Positions 1 through 7,273 of a stretch of 14,134 nt of DNA are shown here, in pieces. Origin of the DNA: Verrucomicrobiota bacterium (GTDB lineage: Bacteria > Verrucomicrobiota > Verrucomicrobiia > Opitutales > UBA953); assembly GCA_009924965.1 (NCBI GenBank), contig RFQN01000017.1, positions 1 to 14,134 of the forward strand. The letters are read 5' to 3'. The translations under genes and the position numbers were made by a program. The first letter of the stretch is position 1. Each line of letters starts with the position of its first letter. The notes under the pieces were generated by a model. That model had not been told where the DNA came from. It did not search any database and saw only the letters and a list, made by a program, of their open reading frames with translations.

Positions 1-446
1 ATGCTGCCGCTCAGCAGGAGCAATTGCGTCTCCTGGGGGGCGAGGGCCAAGACGGTCTCATAGGCCGCTCCGCGGCGGAGGTCCGCGATCATCTGGTATT
101 CATCGACCACCAGCAGGTCGGGGTGCTGGCCTTCGAGGAAGCGGTGGCGTTGGGTTTCGAGCGTGGCCACGACGACTGGGGCCCCCAAGTTCTCGCTGAG
201 GTCGCCGGTGGCGATGCCCACGTCCCAGCCCTCGGCCTGCCATTCGGCCCGCTTGTCGTTGGCCAGGGCACGGGTCGGGACGGTGTAGACCGCTTGCCCC
301 TTGTGGCCGGACTCGACCAGCAGCTCGAAGACGTGGGTCTTCCCTGCGCCCGTGGGGGCTTGGACAATCACGTCCTCCCCCCGCCGGAGCGCGGCCAAGG
401 CCACCTGTTGCCAGTGGTCGGGGAGGATGAGCCGTTGGTCCGCCAT
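1..446 (-). CDS. Superfamily 2 DExH-type (DEYQ) helicase, N-terminal part
   Basis: This is the first 148 codons of an ATP-dependent nucleic-acid helicase; the rest lies left of the window. The ATG at 446 is chosen because an in-frame TGA sits four codons upstream. Visible motifs are a Walker A/motif I, APTGAGKTH, at residues 30-38 (Lys36), motif Ia, PTRALANDK (58-66), a TLET segment (95-98), motif II, VVDEYQM (113-119), and the start of motif III, SGS (146-148). The order and spacing are those of SF2 helicases. DEYQ instead of DEAD or DEAH recalls the Ski2/Suv3-like branch, where the fourth residue can be Gln. These enzymes unwind RNA or DNA in the cytoplasm; which substrate applies cannot be told without the C-terminal half. 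It is divergent from ppc. Family placement is good, the subfamily is a guess. Confidence 0.85.
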   Translation of the reverse strand, partial: MADQRLILPDHWQQVALAALRRGEDVIVQAPTGAGKTHVFELLVESGHKGQAVYTVPTRALANDKRAEWQAEGWDVGIATGDLSENLGAPVVVATLETQRHRFLEGQHPDLLVVDEYQMIADLRRGAAYETVLALAPQETQLLLLSGS

Positions 447-542
447 GTCAGGTTTTCAGCAAACCGTGATTGAACTTGGACGCAAGCCGGAGGGCGTTTG
501 CGGTTGCGACAAAAGCGGGGGCCGTGCTACGACCAAGGTCGC
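447..542. promoter_or_regulatory. Divergent spacer between helicase and ppc
   Basis: These 96 bp separate two divergent starts and must hold both promoters if each gene has its own. There is a short inverted repeat GGTTT-TCAGC-AAACC at 451-465, just upstream of the helicase ATG. A weak sigma70-like pair for ppc is possible (TTGCGA at 504-509 and TACGAC at 528-533, 18 bp apart), but it would give an almost leaderless transcript from the ATG at 543. No strong promoter is visible by eye. The assignment rests on gene orientation rather than on motifs. Confidence 0.3.
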
Positions 543-3290
543 ATGGCCATAAGCAACGATCTCGCCCGCGGGCTTAAGAAAGTCGACCAGGACCTCGCGT
601 TCATGATGGGGTGCTTTGTCGAGGTGCTCGAGCAGCTCGAACATAAGGACCTCGCCGGCACCTTGCCGTGGATGGGCAAACGCAAGCTGCGCGGCGTGCA
701 GATCTTTTCCTACCGCGGCGTGCAGGCGTATTCGATCGCCTTCCAGTTGCTCAACATGGTCGAGGAGAACGCTTCCGCCCAGTCCAAGCGTCTCCGTGAG
801 TCCAAGCTTGGTCTCGCCTCGGACCCCGGTTCCTGGGGACGCGCGCTGAACCGTCTGCGCGATTCCGGCCTCAGCGACAAGCAGGTCGCCAAGCGCCTCA
901 ACCGTATTCGCGTCGAGCCCGTGCTTACCGCGCACCCGACGGAAGCCAAGCGCGCGACCGTCCTCGAGATCCATCGCGAGATCTACAAGCTCCTTGTCCG
1001 CCGTGAGAACAGCATGTGGACCGTCGCCGAGCAGCGTGCGATCCGCGACGAGATCAAGGTCGCGCTCGAGCGCCTCTGGCGCACCGGGGAGTTCTACCAG
1101 CAGAAGCCCGACGTCCAGTCCGAGCTGCGCAACATCAACTACTTCCTATCCAAGGTCTTCCCGGACGCCTTGGTCAGCATGGACCTGCGTCTGCGCCAAG
1201 CCTGGGAAGAGGCCGGTTTCTCGGCCGATAAGATCGAGCACCCGGATTCGATGCCGATGATTACCCTCGGCACGTGGGTCGGTGGCGACCGCGACGGGCA
1301 CCCGCTGGTGACGGCTGAAGTCACGACCCGCGCCCTGAACCTCTTCCGCTCGACCGCCTTGGCCATCGCCAACGAGCGCCTCGAGACCCTCGGGCAGCGC
1401 CTCTCGCTCGGCGACCACCTCCAGCTCCCGCCGGCCGTCTTCGTCAAGCAGGTCGAGAAGCATGCCGCCGTGCAGGGCGAGGCCGGTGAGGCCGCCCTCA
1501 AGCGCAACATCGGCGAGACCTGGCGCCAGTACATCAACCTCATCCGCCTGCGTCTGCCCGAGACCGTCGGCGAGACCGCCCCCGGCAAGCATAAGACTCC
1601 GGATGGGGTCATCGCTGACCTGCTGTTCCTGCGCGAGACGCTCATCGAAGTCGGCGCCGGCAACATCGCCCGCTACGAGCTCGACCCGCTGATCCGCTTC
1701 CTGCGCACGTTCGGCTTCCATATGGCGACGCTGGACATCCGCCAGAATAGCGCCTTCCACGATAAGGCCATCGGCCAGCTGATGGAAGCCGCTGGCTTGG
1801 CCGACACGGATTACGCGCATTGGGACGAGTCGCGTCGCTTGGGTTTCCTGGACTCCGAGCTCCGTTCCACGCGTCCGTTCATCCGCGAACAGGCGAGCAT
1901 CGGGCCGGAAGCCGACGCCGTCATCGCCTGCCACCGCGCGCTCGGCGAGCACATCAAGCAATACGGCTCCGCTGGCTTGGGCGCGCTCATCGTCAGCATG
2001 ACGCGCTCCGTCTCCGACCTCCTTTCCGTCTACTTGCTGGCCCGCGAAGCTGGCCTCACGGCGGGCGGTGCCGAAGACGCCTATTGCTTGCTGCCGGTCG
2101 TCCCTCTGTTCGAGACCATCGATGACTTGGAGCGCAGCACCGCGATCCTGGATGCCTTCCTGTCGCACCCGATGACCCGCCGCACCCTCGAGATGCGCCG
2201 CGACACCGGCGTGACCGACGGACTCACCCAGCAGGTGATGATCGGTTACTCCGACTCCAACAAGGATGGGGGTATCTTGGCTTCGCTCTGGAATCTCTAC
2301 CGCGCCCAGCTGAACCTTACGGCCGTCGGCGCCAAGCACGGCGTACGCATCGTCTTCTTCCATGGCCGTGGCGGCACCATCTCCCGCGGTGCCGGTCCGA
2401 CCCACCGTTTCATCGACGCCTTGCCTCCGGGCAGCATCAACGGCGAGCTCCGCGTCACCGAGCAGGGCGAAAGCATCACGCAGAAGTACGCCAACCACAT
2501 CACCGCGGTGAACAACCTCGAGCTGCTGTCGGCGGGCGTCACCCAGAACACGCTCTTGAACGAAGCCGTCGAGGCCGATGACGTCGCCTTGAGCAAGGTC
2601 ATGGACCGCTTGGCCGAGTTCTCGCGCGAAGCCTACCAAGGCCTCATCCGCACCCCGAAGTTCATCGAATTCTTCCGTCAGGCCACCCCGATCGACGTCA
2701 TCGAAGCCAGCCGCATCGGTTCGCGTCCGTCGCGCCGTACCGGCGCCGCGTCTTTGGAAGACCTGCGTGCGATTCCGTGGGTCTTCGCCTGGAGCCAGGC
2801 CCGTTTCTACCTCTCTGGCTGGTATGGCGTTGGGTCCGCCTTGGCCCGCATGAAGGAAGAAGACCCGAAGGGCTTTGAGCTCCTTCGGAAGCATTACGAT
2901 TCCTGGGCGCCCTTGCGCTACATGCTGAAGAATGCCTCCACCAGCGTCATGGCCGCGAACCGCAGCATGATGAAGCTCTACGGCTCGATGGTGACGGACA
3001 AGAAGCTCCGCAACCAGTTCCTCGGACGCATCCTCGCCGAGCATTCGCTGACCCGCAAGATCCTCAACGAGCTCTCGGATTCCAAACTGACCGAAGGCCG
3101 TCCGCGACTGCGCAAGGTGATCATGCTGCGCGAGGCGGCCATCGACCTCCTGCACGAACAGCAGGTGGCCCTGTTGAAGGATTGGCGCAAGAAGTTGGCG
3201 GACGGCGAGCGCAAGGAGGCTGAAGCCCTCTTGCCGCAGATGCTGCTCTCGCTGAACGCCATCGCTGCCGGCCTCCAGGCCACGGGTTGA
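543..3290 (+). CDS. ppc: Phosphoenolpyruvate carboxylase
   Basis: The enzyme carboxylates phosphoenolpyruvate with bicarbonate to oxaloacetate and phosphate, the anaplerotic feed of the TCA cycle, in the cytoplasm. The 915-residue product is close to the family's usual 880-960. Catalytic landmarks are all present: VLTAHPTEAKR (127-137, catalytic His131), GGDRDGHP (247-254), LDIRQN (397-402), GYSDSNKDGG (568-577), HGRGGTISRG (607-616), GSRPSRR (726-732) and LRAIPWVFAW (741-750). It ends in the typical Thr-Gly. GGDRDGHP has His where E. coli has Asn, as in divergent bacterial members. Two residues that bind the inhibitor aspartate in E. coli appear replaced (Met803, Ala913). The start is ambiguous: a TTG at 498 has a GGAGG at 489-493 and would add 15 residues, while the ATG at 543 has only AAGG at 535-538. 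ATG is preferred because the family-like sequence begins there. Confidence 0.97.
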   Translation: MAISNDLARGLKKVDQDLAFMMGCFVEVLEQLEHKDLAGTLPWMGKRKLRGVQIFSYRGVQAYSIAFQLLNMVEENASAQSKRLRESKLGLASDPGSWGRALNRLRDSGLSDKQVAKRLNRIRVEPVLTAHPTEAKRATVLEIHREIYKLLVRRENSMWTVAEQRAIRDEIKVALERLWRTGEFYQQKPDVQSELRNINYFLSKVFPDALVSMDLRLRQAWEEAGFSADKIEHPDSMPMITLGTWVGGDRDGHPLVTAEVTTRALNLFRSTALAIANERLETLGQRLSLGDHLQLPPAVFVKQVEKHAAVQGEAGEAALKRNIGETWRQYINLIRLRLPETVGETAPGKHKTPDGVIADLLFLRETLIEVGAGNIARYELDPLIRFLRTFGFHMATLDIRQNSAFHDKAIGQLMEAAGLADTDYAHWDESRRLGFLDSELRSTRPFIREQASIGPEADAVIACHRALGEHIKQYGSAGLGALIVSMTRSVSDLLSVYLLAREAGLTAGGAEDAYCLLPVVPLFETIDDLERSTAILDAFLSHPMTRRTLEMRRDTGVTDGLTQQVMIGYSDSNKDGGILASLWNLYRAQLNLTAVGAKHGVRIVFFHGRGGTISRGAGPTHRFIDALPPGSINGELRVTEQGESITQKYANHITAVNNLELLSAGVTQNTLLNEAVEADDVALSKVMDRLAEFSREAYQGLIRTPKFIEFFRQATPIDVIEASRIGSRPSRRTGAASLEDLRAIPWVFAWSQARFYLSGWYGVGSALARMKEEDPKGFELLRKHYDSWAPLRYMLKNASTSVMAANRSMMKLYGSMVTDKKLRNQFLGRILAEHSLTRKILNELSDSKLTEGRPRLRKVIMLREAAIDLLHEQQVALLKDWRKKLADGERKEAEALLPQMLLSLNAIAAGLQATG

Positions 3291-3297
3291 GCGCTCA
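3288..3297. repeat. Palindrome made of two convergent stop codons
   Basis: TGAGCGCTCA is a perfect 10-bp palindrome formed by the ppc stop (TGA, 3288-3290), a GCGC spacer and the reverse complement of the GH71/99-like gene's stop (TCA, 3295-3297). No T-tract or longer stem follows on either strand, so it is not a recognisable terminator. Transcripts from the two sides must therefore end inside the opposing gene or by a Rho-type mechanism. Confidence 0.6.
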
Positions 3298-4518
3298 GCG
3301 CTTGGGCAGTTCCGGCGTCGCGGGGATTTCGCCGCGCAGCAACCGGCCGACTTGGCCCGATAGCCAGAGGTAGTGGTCGGTCGGCACGTCCGATAGGTCG
3401 ACGAAGGGGCTGGCGCCAATGGGGCGGGGTCCGCCGCATTTCATGATGGCCGTGCCTTCGTCGAGCTCATCGAACATGGCTACGTAGACCATCTGGGCGC
3501 CCGCCTGCTTGGCCTCTAGCGCCTGTTTCCAGAGCAATTGGCCTCCCAGCCTAGGGATTTGGTTCAAGCGGGCTTCCTTGCCGCGCAGGGCGGAAAGGTT
3601 GTGCCAGCTGAAGCCCGGGAAGATGACCGGCAGGTAGCCTTGGCCGGATTGGGCACAGGCCTTAACGTCGGGTTGCCAGACTTTCTGGGCATAGCCGGCG
3701 ACTTCGCTAGGTCGGCCGAACCGGCCGACGGCCCATGGGCTCACGATGTCCGCCTGCCCGATGAGGGCGCGGATCGCGGGGTCGGGCAGGGCATCGGCTT
3801 TGCCTTCGCGCCAATAGGAGGGGACGCCTAGCATCACGGCGGCACCCGTCGACCGGACCTTCTGGAGCAAGGCCTCCCACTCGGCGACGGCGGCGGGACG
3901 ATCGCTGAAGCCGAGGCCCCAGAGGGCGACCAACGGTTTGCCCGCGTGGTATTGGTAGCAGGGCTGTTGGGTCTGCCCGGACGCCACGAGCCTCTGCCAG
4001 TCTTCCGCAACTACGCTGAACTTCTCGGGCTTCAGCCCGGAAAGGTCATACATCACCGTCAGCGAACGGCCCTCGGCGTTGGCGGACTCGTTGCACTGGC
4101 GTAGGACCATGTCCATCGCGGTGGCGCCGCGGCCTGGGCCGAGCCCGACGGCGAAGCGCTGCAGCATGGCCCCATCGAGGCCGTAGTCCTTCATCCAGCG
4201 AAAGTGTCGACGGACGGTCAGCGGATGCACGCTGCTGAAGAGCGGTGCGTTGGTCCCGTCGGCGAAACTGAATGGCGACGCATAGCGTTCTTCCGGCGTG
4301 AACTCGGTGAGGTCGGGCCAGACGTCGAAGCTGCAGCTCCCCGGGGCGAAGCGTTTGCCTGGTCCATAATGCACCCAGCCGAGGCCACTGGCATCGCCTT
4401 CGGCCCGGAACCAACCTTGGTAGCCGCAGACGACCTTCCCGGCCAGCGTCGCATGGGTCGGCGTAGCTGCGTTTAGGCCGGCGATTCCGAGCAAGCAGGC
4501 TAGGGCGGCCTTCAGCAT
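3295..4518 (-). CDS. Secreted glycoside hydrolase family 71/99-like protein
   Basis: The product is 407 residues from the ATG at 4518; a GTG at 4527 adds three residues but lies directly against the previous stop. An N-terminal hydrophobic stretch (MLKAALACLLGIAGLNA) looks like a signal peptide, so the protein is probably periplasmic or exported. The body begins KVVCGYQGWF (28-37) and contains HFRWMKDYGLDGAMLQRF (105-122) and MFDELDEGT (348-356), hallmarks of bacterial GH71/99-like proteins. In GH99 endo-alpha-mannosidases two glutamates three residues apart near the barrel's end are the catalytic pair; here Glu351 and Glu354 match that spacing. GH71 enzymes cut alpha-1,3-glucan and GH99 enzymes alpha-mannans, so an alpha-glycan substrate is likely, but which one is unknown. 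Some databases call relatives xylosidase/arabinosidase without proof. It is the last gene of the minus-strand run, 9 bp after the membrane protein gene. Confidence 0.85.
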   Translation of the reverse strand: MLKAALACLLGIAGLNAATPTHATLAGKVVCGYQGWFRAEGDASGLGWVHYGPGKRFAPGSCSFDVWPDLTEFTPEERYASPFSFADGTNAPLFSSVHPLTVRRHFRWMKDYGLDGAMLQRFAVGLGPGRGATAMDMVLRQCNESANAEGRSLTVMYDLSGLKPEKFSVVAEDWQRLVASGQTQQPCYQYHAGKPLVALWGLGFSDRPAAVAEWEALLQKVRSTGAAVMLGVPSYWREGKADALPDPAIRALIGQADIVSPWAVGRFGRPSEVAGYAQKVWQPDVKACAQSGQGYLPVIFPGFSWHNLSALRGKEARLNQIPRLGGQLLWKQALEAKQAGAQMVYVAMFDELDEGTAIMKCGGPRPIGASPFVDLSDVPTDHYLWLSGQVGRLLRGEIPATPELPKR

Positions 4519-4527
4519 CGGCGGCAC

Positions 4528-5007
4528 TTAGACGTGCTTCCAGAAATCCATCAGGAACCGCGTCGCCAGCTGGGTCAGGAAGACGATGTTCCAGAAGATC
4601 AACTGCAGGCCGAGGGAGGGTCCGAACCCCATGCTGAGCACTTGGGCGGCGGCGCTGGTGACCAGCAGTACGACGGTCGCGGTGCAAAGCGAGATGACGA
4701 GGATCTCGATGGACTTCGGGATGAAGCCCGAGAGGCTCGTGTCGGCCATGCAGATGGCGGCGAAGGTGAGGGCCACGGAGAGGATGCCGGTGAGGCCGAT
4801 GCCGATGGCGGAGCCGTCCTTGCCGAAGAAGTGCTGGGCGGCGAGGCGACCGAGCACCGGCAGGTAGATGAGCACCATCGCGAGGGCGATCCAGAAGCCC
4901 GTGCTCCCGTATTCCTGCCCGAGGATCTTCTGCGCGTAGTTCTCGGCGGCGCTCTTGATGACGGCTTCTTTGACCGGGTTCAGCGGATTGGCGAGGAGGA
5001 GGATCAC
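4528..5007 (-). CDS. Small four-helix integral membrane protein, unknown function
   Basis: I do not recognise this 159-residue protein. It shows four likely transmembrane segments at about residues 36-54, 66-87, 100-122 and 130-150, preceded by a short hydrophobic start (MILLLANPLNP) and an amphipathic segment rich in charged residues (12-31). No catalytic or metal-binding motif is evident; the loops are short. The only start available is a GTG at 5007; no Shine-Dalgarno sequence is visible and the frame stays open upstream without another ATG, GTG or TTG for at least 90 bases, so the true N-terminus is uncertain. It sits 40 bp after the transglutaminase-like gene and 9 bp before the GH71/99-like gene, which argues for cotranscription and for an envelope role next to two exported proteins. 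GC-rich third codon positions support real coding. Confidence 0.75.
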   Translation of the reverse strand: MILLLANPLNPVKEAVIKSAAENYAQKILGQEYGSTGFWIALAMVLIYLPVLGRLAAQHFFGKDGSAIGIGLTGILSVALTFAAICMADTSLSGFIPKSIEILVISLCTATVVLLVTSAAAQVLSMGFGPSLGLQLIFWNIVFLTQLATRFLMDFWKHV

Positions 5008-5047
5008 GGGTGCAAGGCGTAGATAATCGAAGGCTCGCTGTCGACGC

Positions 5048-6352
5048 TTAAGGCAGGCGGAGCTCGATGGTGAGTTCCTTGCCAGCCTCGGGTGTGACCG
5101 TGCGACTGACCTCGCCGCACTGCACGGTGACTTTACCGCCAGCGGCAGGGACCTCCACGCGGGTCACGTCGTTGAGGTCCTTGTCCTCGCCCTTGGTCAT
5201 CGCGGTCTGCGAGGTGGTTCCTTGGGTAACGGTCACCAAGGCGGCGACGCGCTTGTCTCCTTGATAGGCGCGGAGCGCGATATGGGTCTTGTCAGGCGCG
5301 ATGGGCACCTTGCGCCCGCCGGCTAGCGCATGGTAGGCGGCGGTACGGTCCACACCGTGGACCTGCGTGGACCGCAGGTTCCAGACCATGGGGAAGGTCA
5401 GGCCAGTGCGGGCCCAGGAGGTCGCGTAGATCCAGGTCTCCGGCTTGGCCGGATCGGCGGCGGCGGCTCGCTCCATGAACCACGCGTGGTCCCAGCCCTT
5501 GGCGTCGGGGTTGTACTCGGTGACGCGCCAAGCGACCTGCCACTGCAGCGAAAGCATCGGCGTAATCTCGGAGTTAGGCAGGGGGGCGCCATCGGCACCT
5601 AGCCAGACCTCGACCCAGTTGTGGTTGCCGTTGACGGTGACCCAAGTGGGGACGCCGGCGATGCGGGCAGGGATGCCGACGGAGCGAAAGGCGTCGCAGA
5701 GCAGGATCGAGAGGCCGGAACAGGAGGCTAGGCCTTGGCGCATCGAGTCGCTGGGGCTTTGGTTGGCGGCGCGGCGGCGGGTGCTGTACTTCACGCCGAC
5801 TTCGTCCTGGATCTTGGCGTTGATGAGCTTGGCGGCGGCGTCGCGCGACGGCGCGTCCTTCACCATCTCGCCGAAGCGCTTCAGGAAGTCGGCGCGCCAC
5901 GGGTCGCGGGCTTCATCGAGGCAGGCGTAAGGCAGGACGTCGTTGAGGAAGATCGGCCAAGGCACCTGCTGGGCCCAAGCGAAGCGATGGCGGGCCTCCA
6001 GGGCCAAGCGGATGTTCTCCGCGATGGTCGCCGCAGAGACCTTGTGGCGGTCGACCGCCGGCATCGTCACGAGCAGGAAGTTCGCGCAATGCCGGGTCTC
6101 GGTGTCGGGGGAAGTCAGGAGCTCTTTCCAGCCGGGCAGGGTGGCGGCTTCCTTCACCCAAGCCTCGGTGGCGGCGGTTTCCTTCGGGTCGATGTTGGCC
6201 TTGTAGGTCACCTCTGGGCGCTCATCCGGTACCGGGCAGGTCTCGGCCGGCAGGCTAGGCACCTTGGGGGCGGCAGACGTCGCCGCGGCTAGGTCGCAGA
6301 GGCAGGCGACCCACACGAGGCAGCTGACGAGGGCACGGAGGAACTGGGGCAT
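5048..6352 (-). CDS. Secreted transglutaminase-like cysteine peptidase-fold protein
   Basis: The 434-residue protein starts at the ATG at 6352, where a signal peptide (MPQFLRALVSCLVWVACLCDLAAA) begins; a longer frame to 6406 would overlap the upstream gene and bury that signal. After a helical N-terminal region (about 45-195), the transglutaminase-like core runs from about 200 to 300: GLASCSGLS with Cys211 as the likely nucleophile, a helix ending GIPARIAGVP (226-235), and GNHNWVEVW (242-250) with His244. The third, acidic residue is probably in TEYNPD (278-283). Such domains act as proteases, amidases or transglutaminases on proteins or peptidoglycan peptides; the substrate is not evident. 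The last 85 or so residues look like a beta-sandwich accessory domain. An imperfect inverted repeat (CTT-GGG / CCC-AAG, 6356-6371) lies just before the start, with no clear ribosome binding site. It is the third gene of the minus-strand run. Confidence 0.85.
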   Translation of the reverse strand: MPQFLRALVSCLVWVACLCDLAAATSAAPKVPSLPAETCPVPDERPEVTYKANIDPKETAATEAWVKEAATLPGWKELLTSPDTETRHCANFLLVTMPAVDRHKVSAATIAENIRLALEARHRFAWAQQVPWPIFLNDVLPYACLDEARDPWRADFLKRFGEMVKDAPSRDAAAKLINAKIQDEVGVKYSTRRRAANQSPSDSMRQGLASCSGLSILLCDAFRSVGIPARIAGVPTWVTVNGNHNWVEVWLGADGAPLPNSEITPMLSLQWQVAWRVTEYNPDAKGWDHAWFMERAAAADPAKPETWIYATSWARTGLTFPMVWNLRSTQVHGVDRTAAYHALAGGRKVPIAPDKTHIALRAYQGDKRVAALVTVTQGTTSQTAMTKGEDKDLNDVTRVEVPAAGGKVTVQCGEVSRTVTPEAGKELTIELRLP

Positions 6353-6393
6353 GCACTTAGGGTATCCCAAGGCCCGCCGGTGGCAAAGCCGAA

Positions 6394-7143
6394 TCAGCGG
6401 GTCCACTCCTCCTTGGCCGAAGCCCAGAGGTCGTAGTTCAAGGGGCGCTTGCCGGAGGGGACGAGGCGATAGTGTCCGCCAGCGGCCTTGATGATGGCGA
6501 GGCCGGCCGCCACGTCCCAGAGGTTCGTGCCGGATTCGTAGTAGGTATCGGCCACGCCTTCGCCGACGTAGGCCAACGCCAAGGCCGCGGAGCCGATCAT
6601 GCGAATTTTCTTATACCGGGACACTTGGCCCATGAAGATCGCCATCGCCGGGGCGGACTTATCGGCCAGCGCGGGGAAGCCGGTCATGATGCAGGCGTCC
6701 TTGATGTCGCTGACCCAGGCGGGCGTGTGGCGCTTACCGTTGATGTAGGTGCCCTCGCCGACGATCCCGAGGTAGGTCTTGTCGGCGGTGAAGTTGTAGA
6801 TGACGCCGAGCACAGGCTCCTGGCCGCGCATCAGGCCGAGCGACACGCAGGTGCAGGGTTGGCCACGCAGGTAGTTGTAGGTGCCGTCCAGCGGGTCGAC
6901 CACCCAGTAGAGTTCGTCGCGGTCGAACAGCGTCGCATCGCCGCCGAGTTCTTCCCCGATGATCGGCAGGCCGGTGGACTTGAGCCGTTCGCGGACGAGC
7001 GTCTCGGAGTCGACGTCCGCCTGCATCTTCACGTCATCGTCGGTCGAGGCGTTGACCTTCATCTGGGCGCCGCGGGCCAGCAACTTGCCGGCTTCATGGG
7101 CGGTGGCGAGCGCGATGTCCTTGAACGAAGCAGGGGAAGTCAT
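6394..7143 (-). CDS. Inositol monophosphatase family phosphatase
   Basis: A Mg-dependent, Li-sensitive-type phosphatase fold of 249 residues, close to the family's 250-270. The ATG at 7143 is chosen because the family-like sequence starts there; the open frame to 7260 adds 39 residues without family character. Metal-site motifs are intact: GEE (63-65), WVVDPLDGTYNYLRG (80-94, with Asp83, Asp86 and Thr88) and NLWDVAAGLAIIKAAGG (207-223, with Asp210). Members hydrolyse inositol 1-phosphate, 3'-phosphoadenosine 5'-phosphate, fructose 1,6-bisphosphate or histidinol phosphate, and the sequence alone does not decide between them. No signal peptide, so cytoplasmic. It lies 41 bp before the transglutaminase-like gene and 130 bp after the TPR/EF-hand gene; the longer gap with a palindrome may carry its own promoter. 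Confidence 0.93.
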   Translation of the reverse strand: MTSPASFKDIALATAHEAGKLLARGAQMKVNASTDDDVKMQADVDSETLVRERLKSTGLPIIGEELGGDATLFDRDELYWVVDPLDGTYNYLRGQPCTCVSLGLMRGQEPVLGVIYNFTADKTYLGIVGEGTYINGKRHTPAWVSDIKDACIMTGFPALADKSAPAMAIFMGQVSRYKKIRMIGSAALALAYVGEGVADTYYESGTNLWDVAAGLAIIKAAGGHYRLVPSGKRPLNYDLWASAKEEWTR

Positions 7144-7246
7144 GGGAACGGAAAAGAGAAGGCTGTGCCTAGGGCTAGAGACGCGGCCGGGAAAGGCAAG
7201 GATGAGCGACCGGCGAAGAAGGGCGAGCAGCTCGATGGAATCTTGC

Positions 7247-7261
7247 GATGCCCTGGGCATC
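7247..7261. repeat. Perfect 15-bp palindrome upstream of the phosphatase gene
   Basis: GATGCCC-T-GGGCATC is a perfect 7-1-7 inverted repeat in the 130-bp gap between the TPR/EF-hand gene (stop at 7274) and the phosphatase start (7143). The one-base centre is too short for a good RNA hairpin loop and no T-run follows, so a protein-binding operator is a better guess than a terminator. No regulator family is recognised from it. Confidence 0.4.
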
Positions 7262-7273
7262 CACTCGCCTGAC

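Noticed and set aside
1146..3419. Long minus-strand open frame (757 codons) opposite ppc
   Set aside because: It lies antisense to a clearly conserved enzyme; its low-complexity Ala, Gly, Asp and Arg-rich product is the usual shadow in GC-rich DNA.
6353..6406. Longer start of the transglutaminase-like protein at 6406
   Set aside because: It overlaps the phosphatase stop and would place 18 residues before an otherwise normal signal peptide.
7144..7260. N-terminal extension of the phosphatase to 7260
   Set aside because: The added 39 residues do not resemble the family and the ATG at 7143 gives the standard length.
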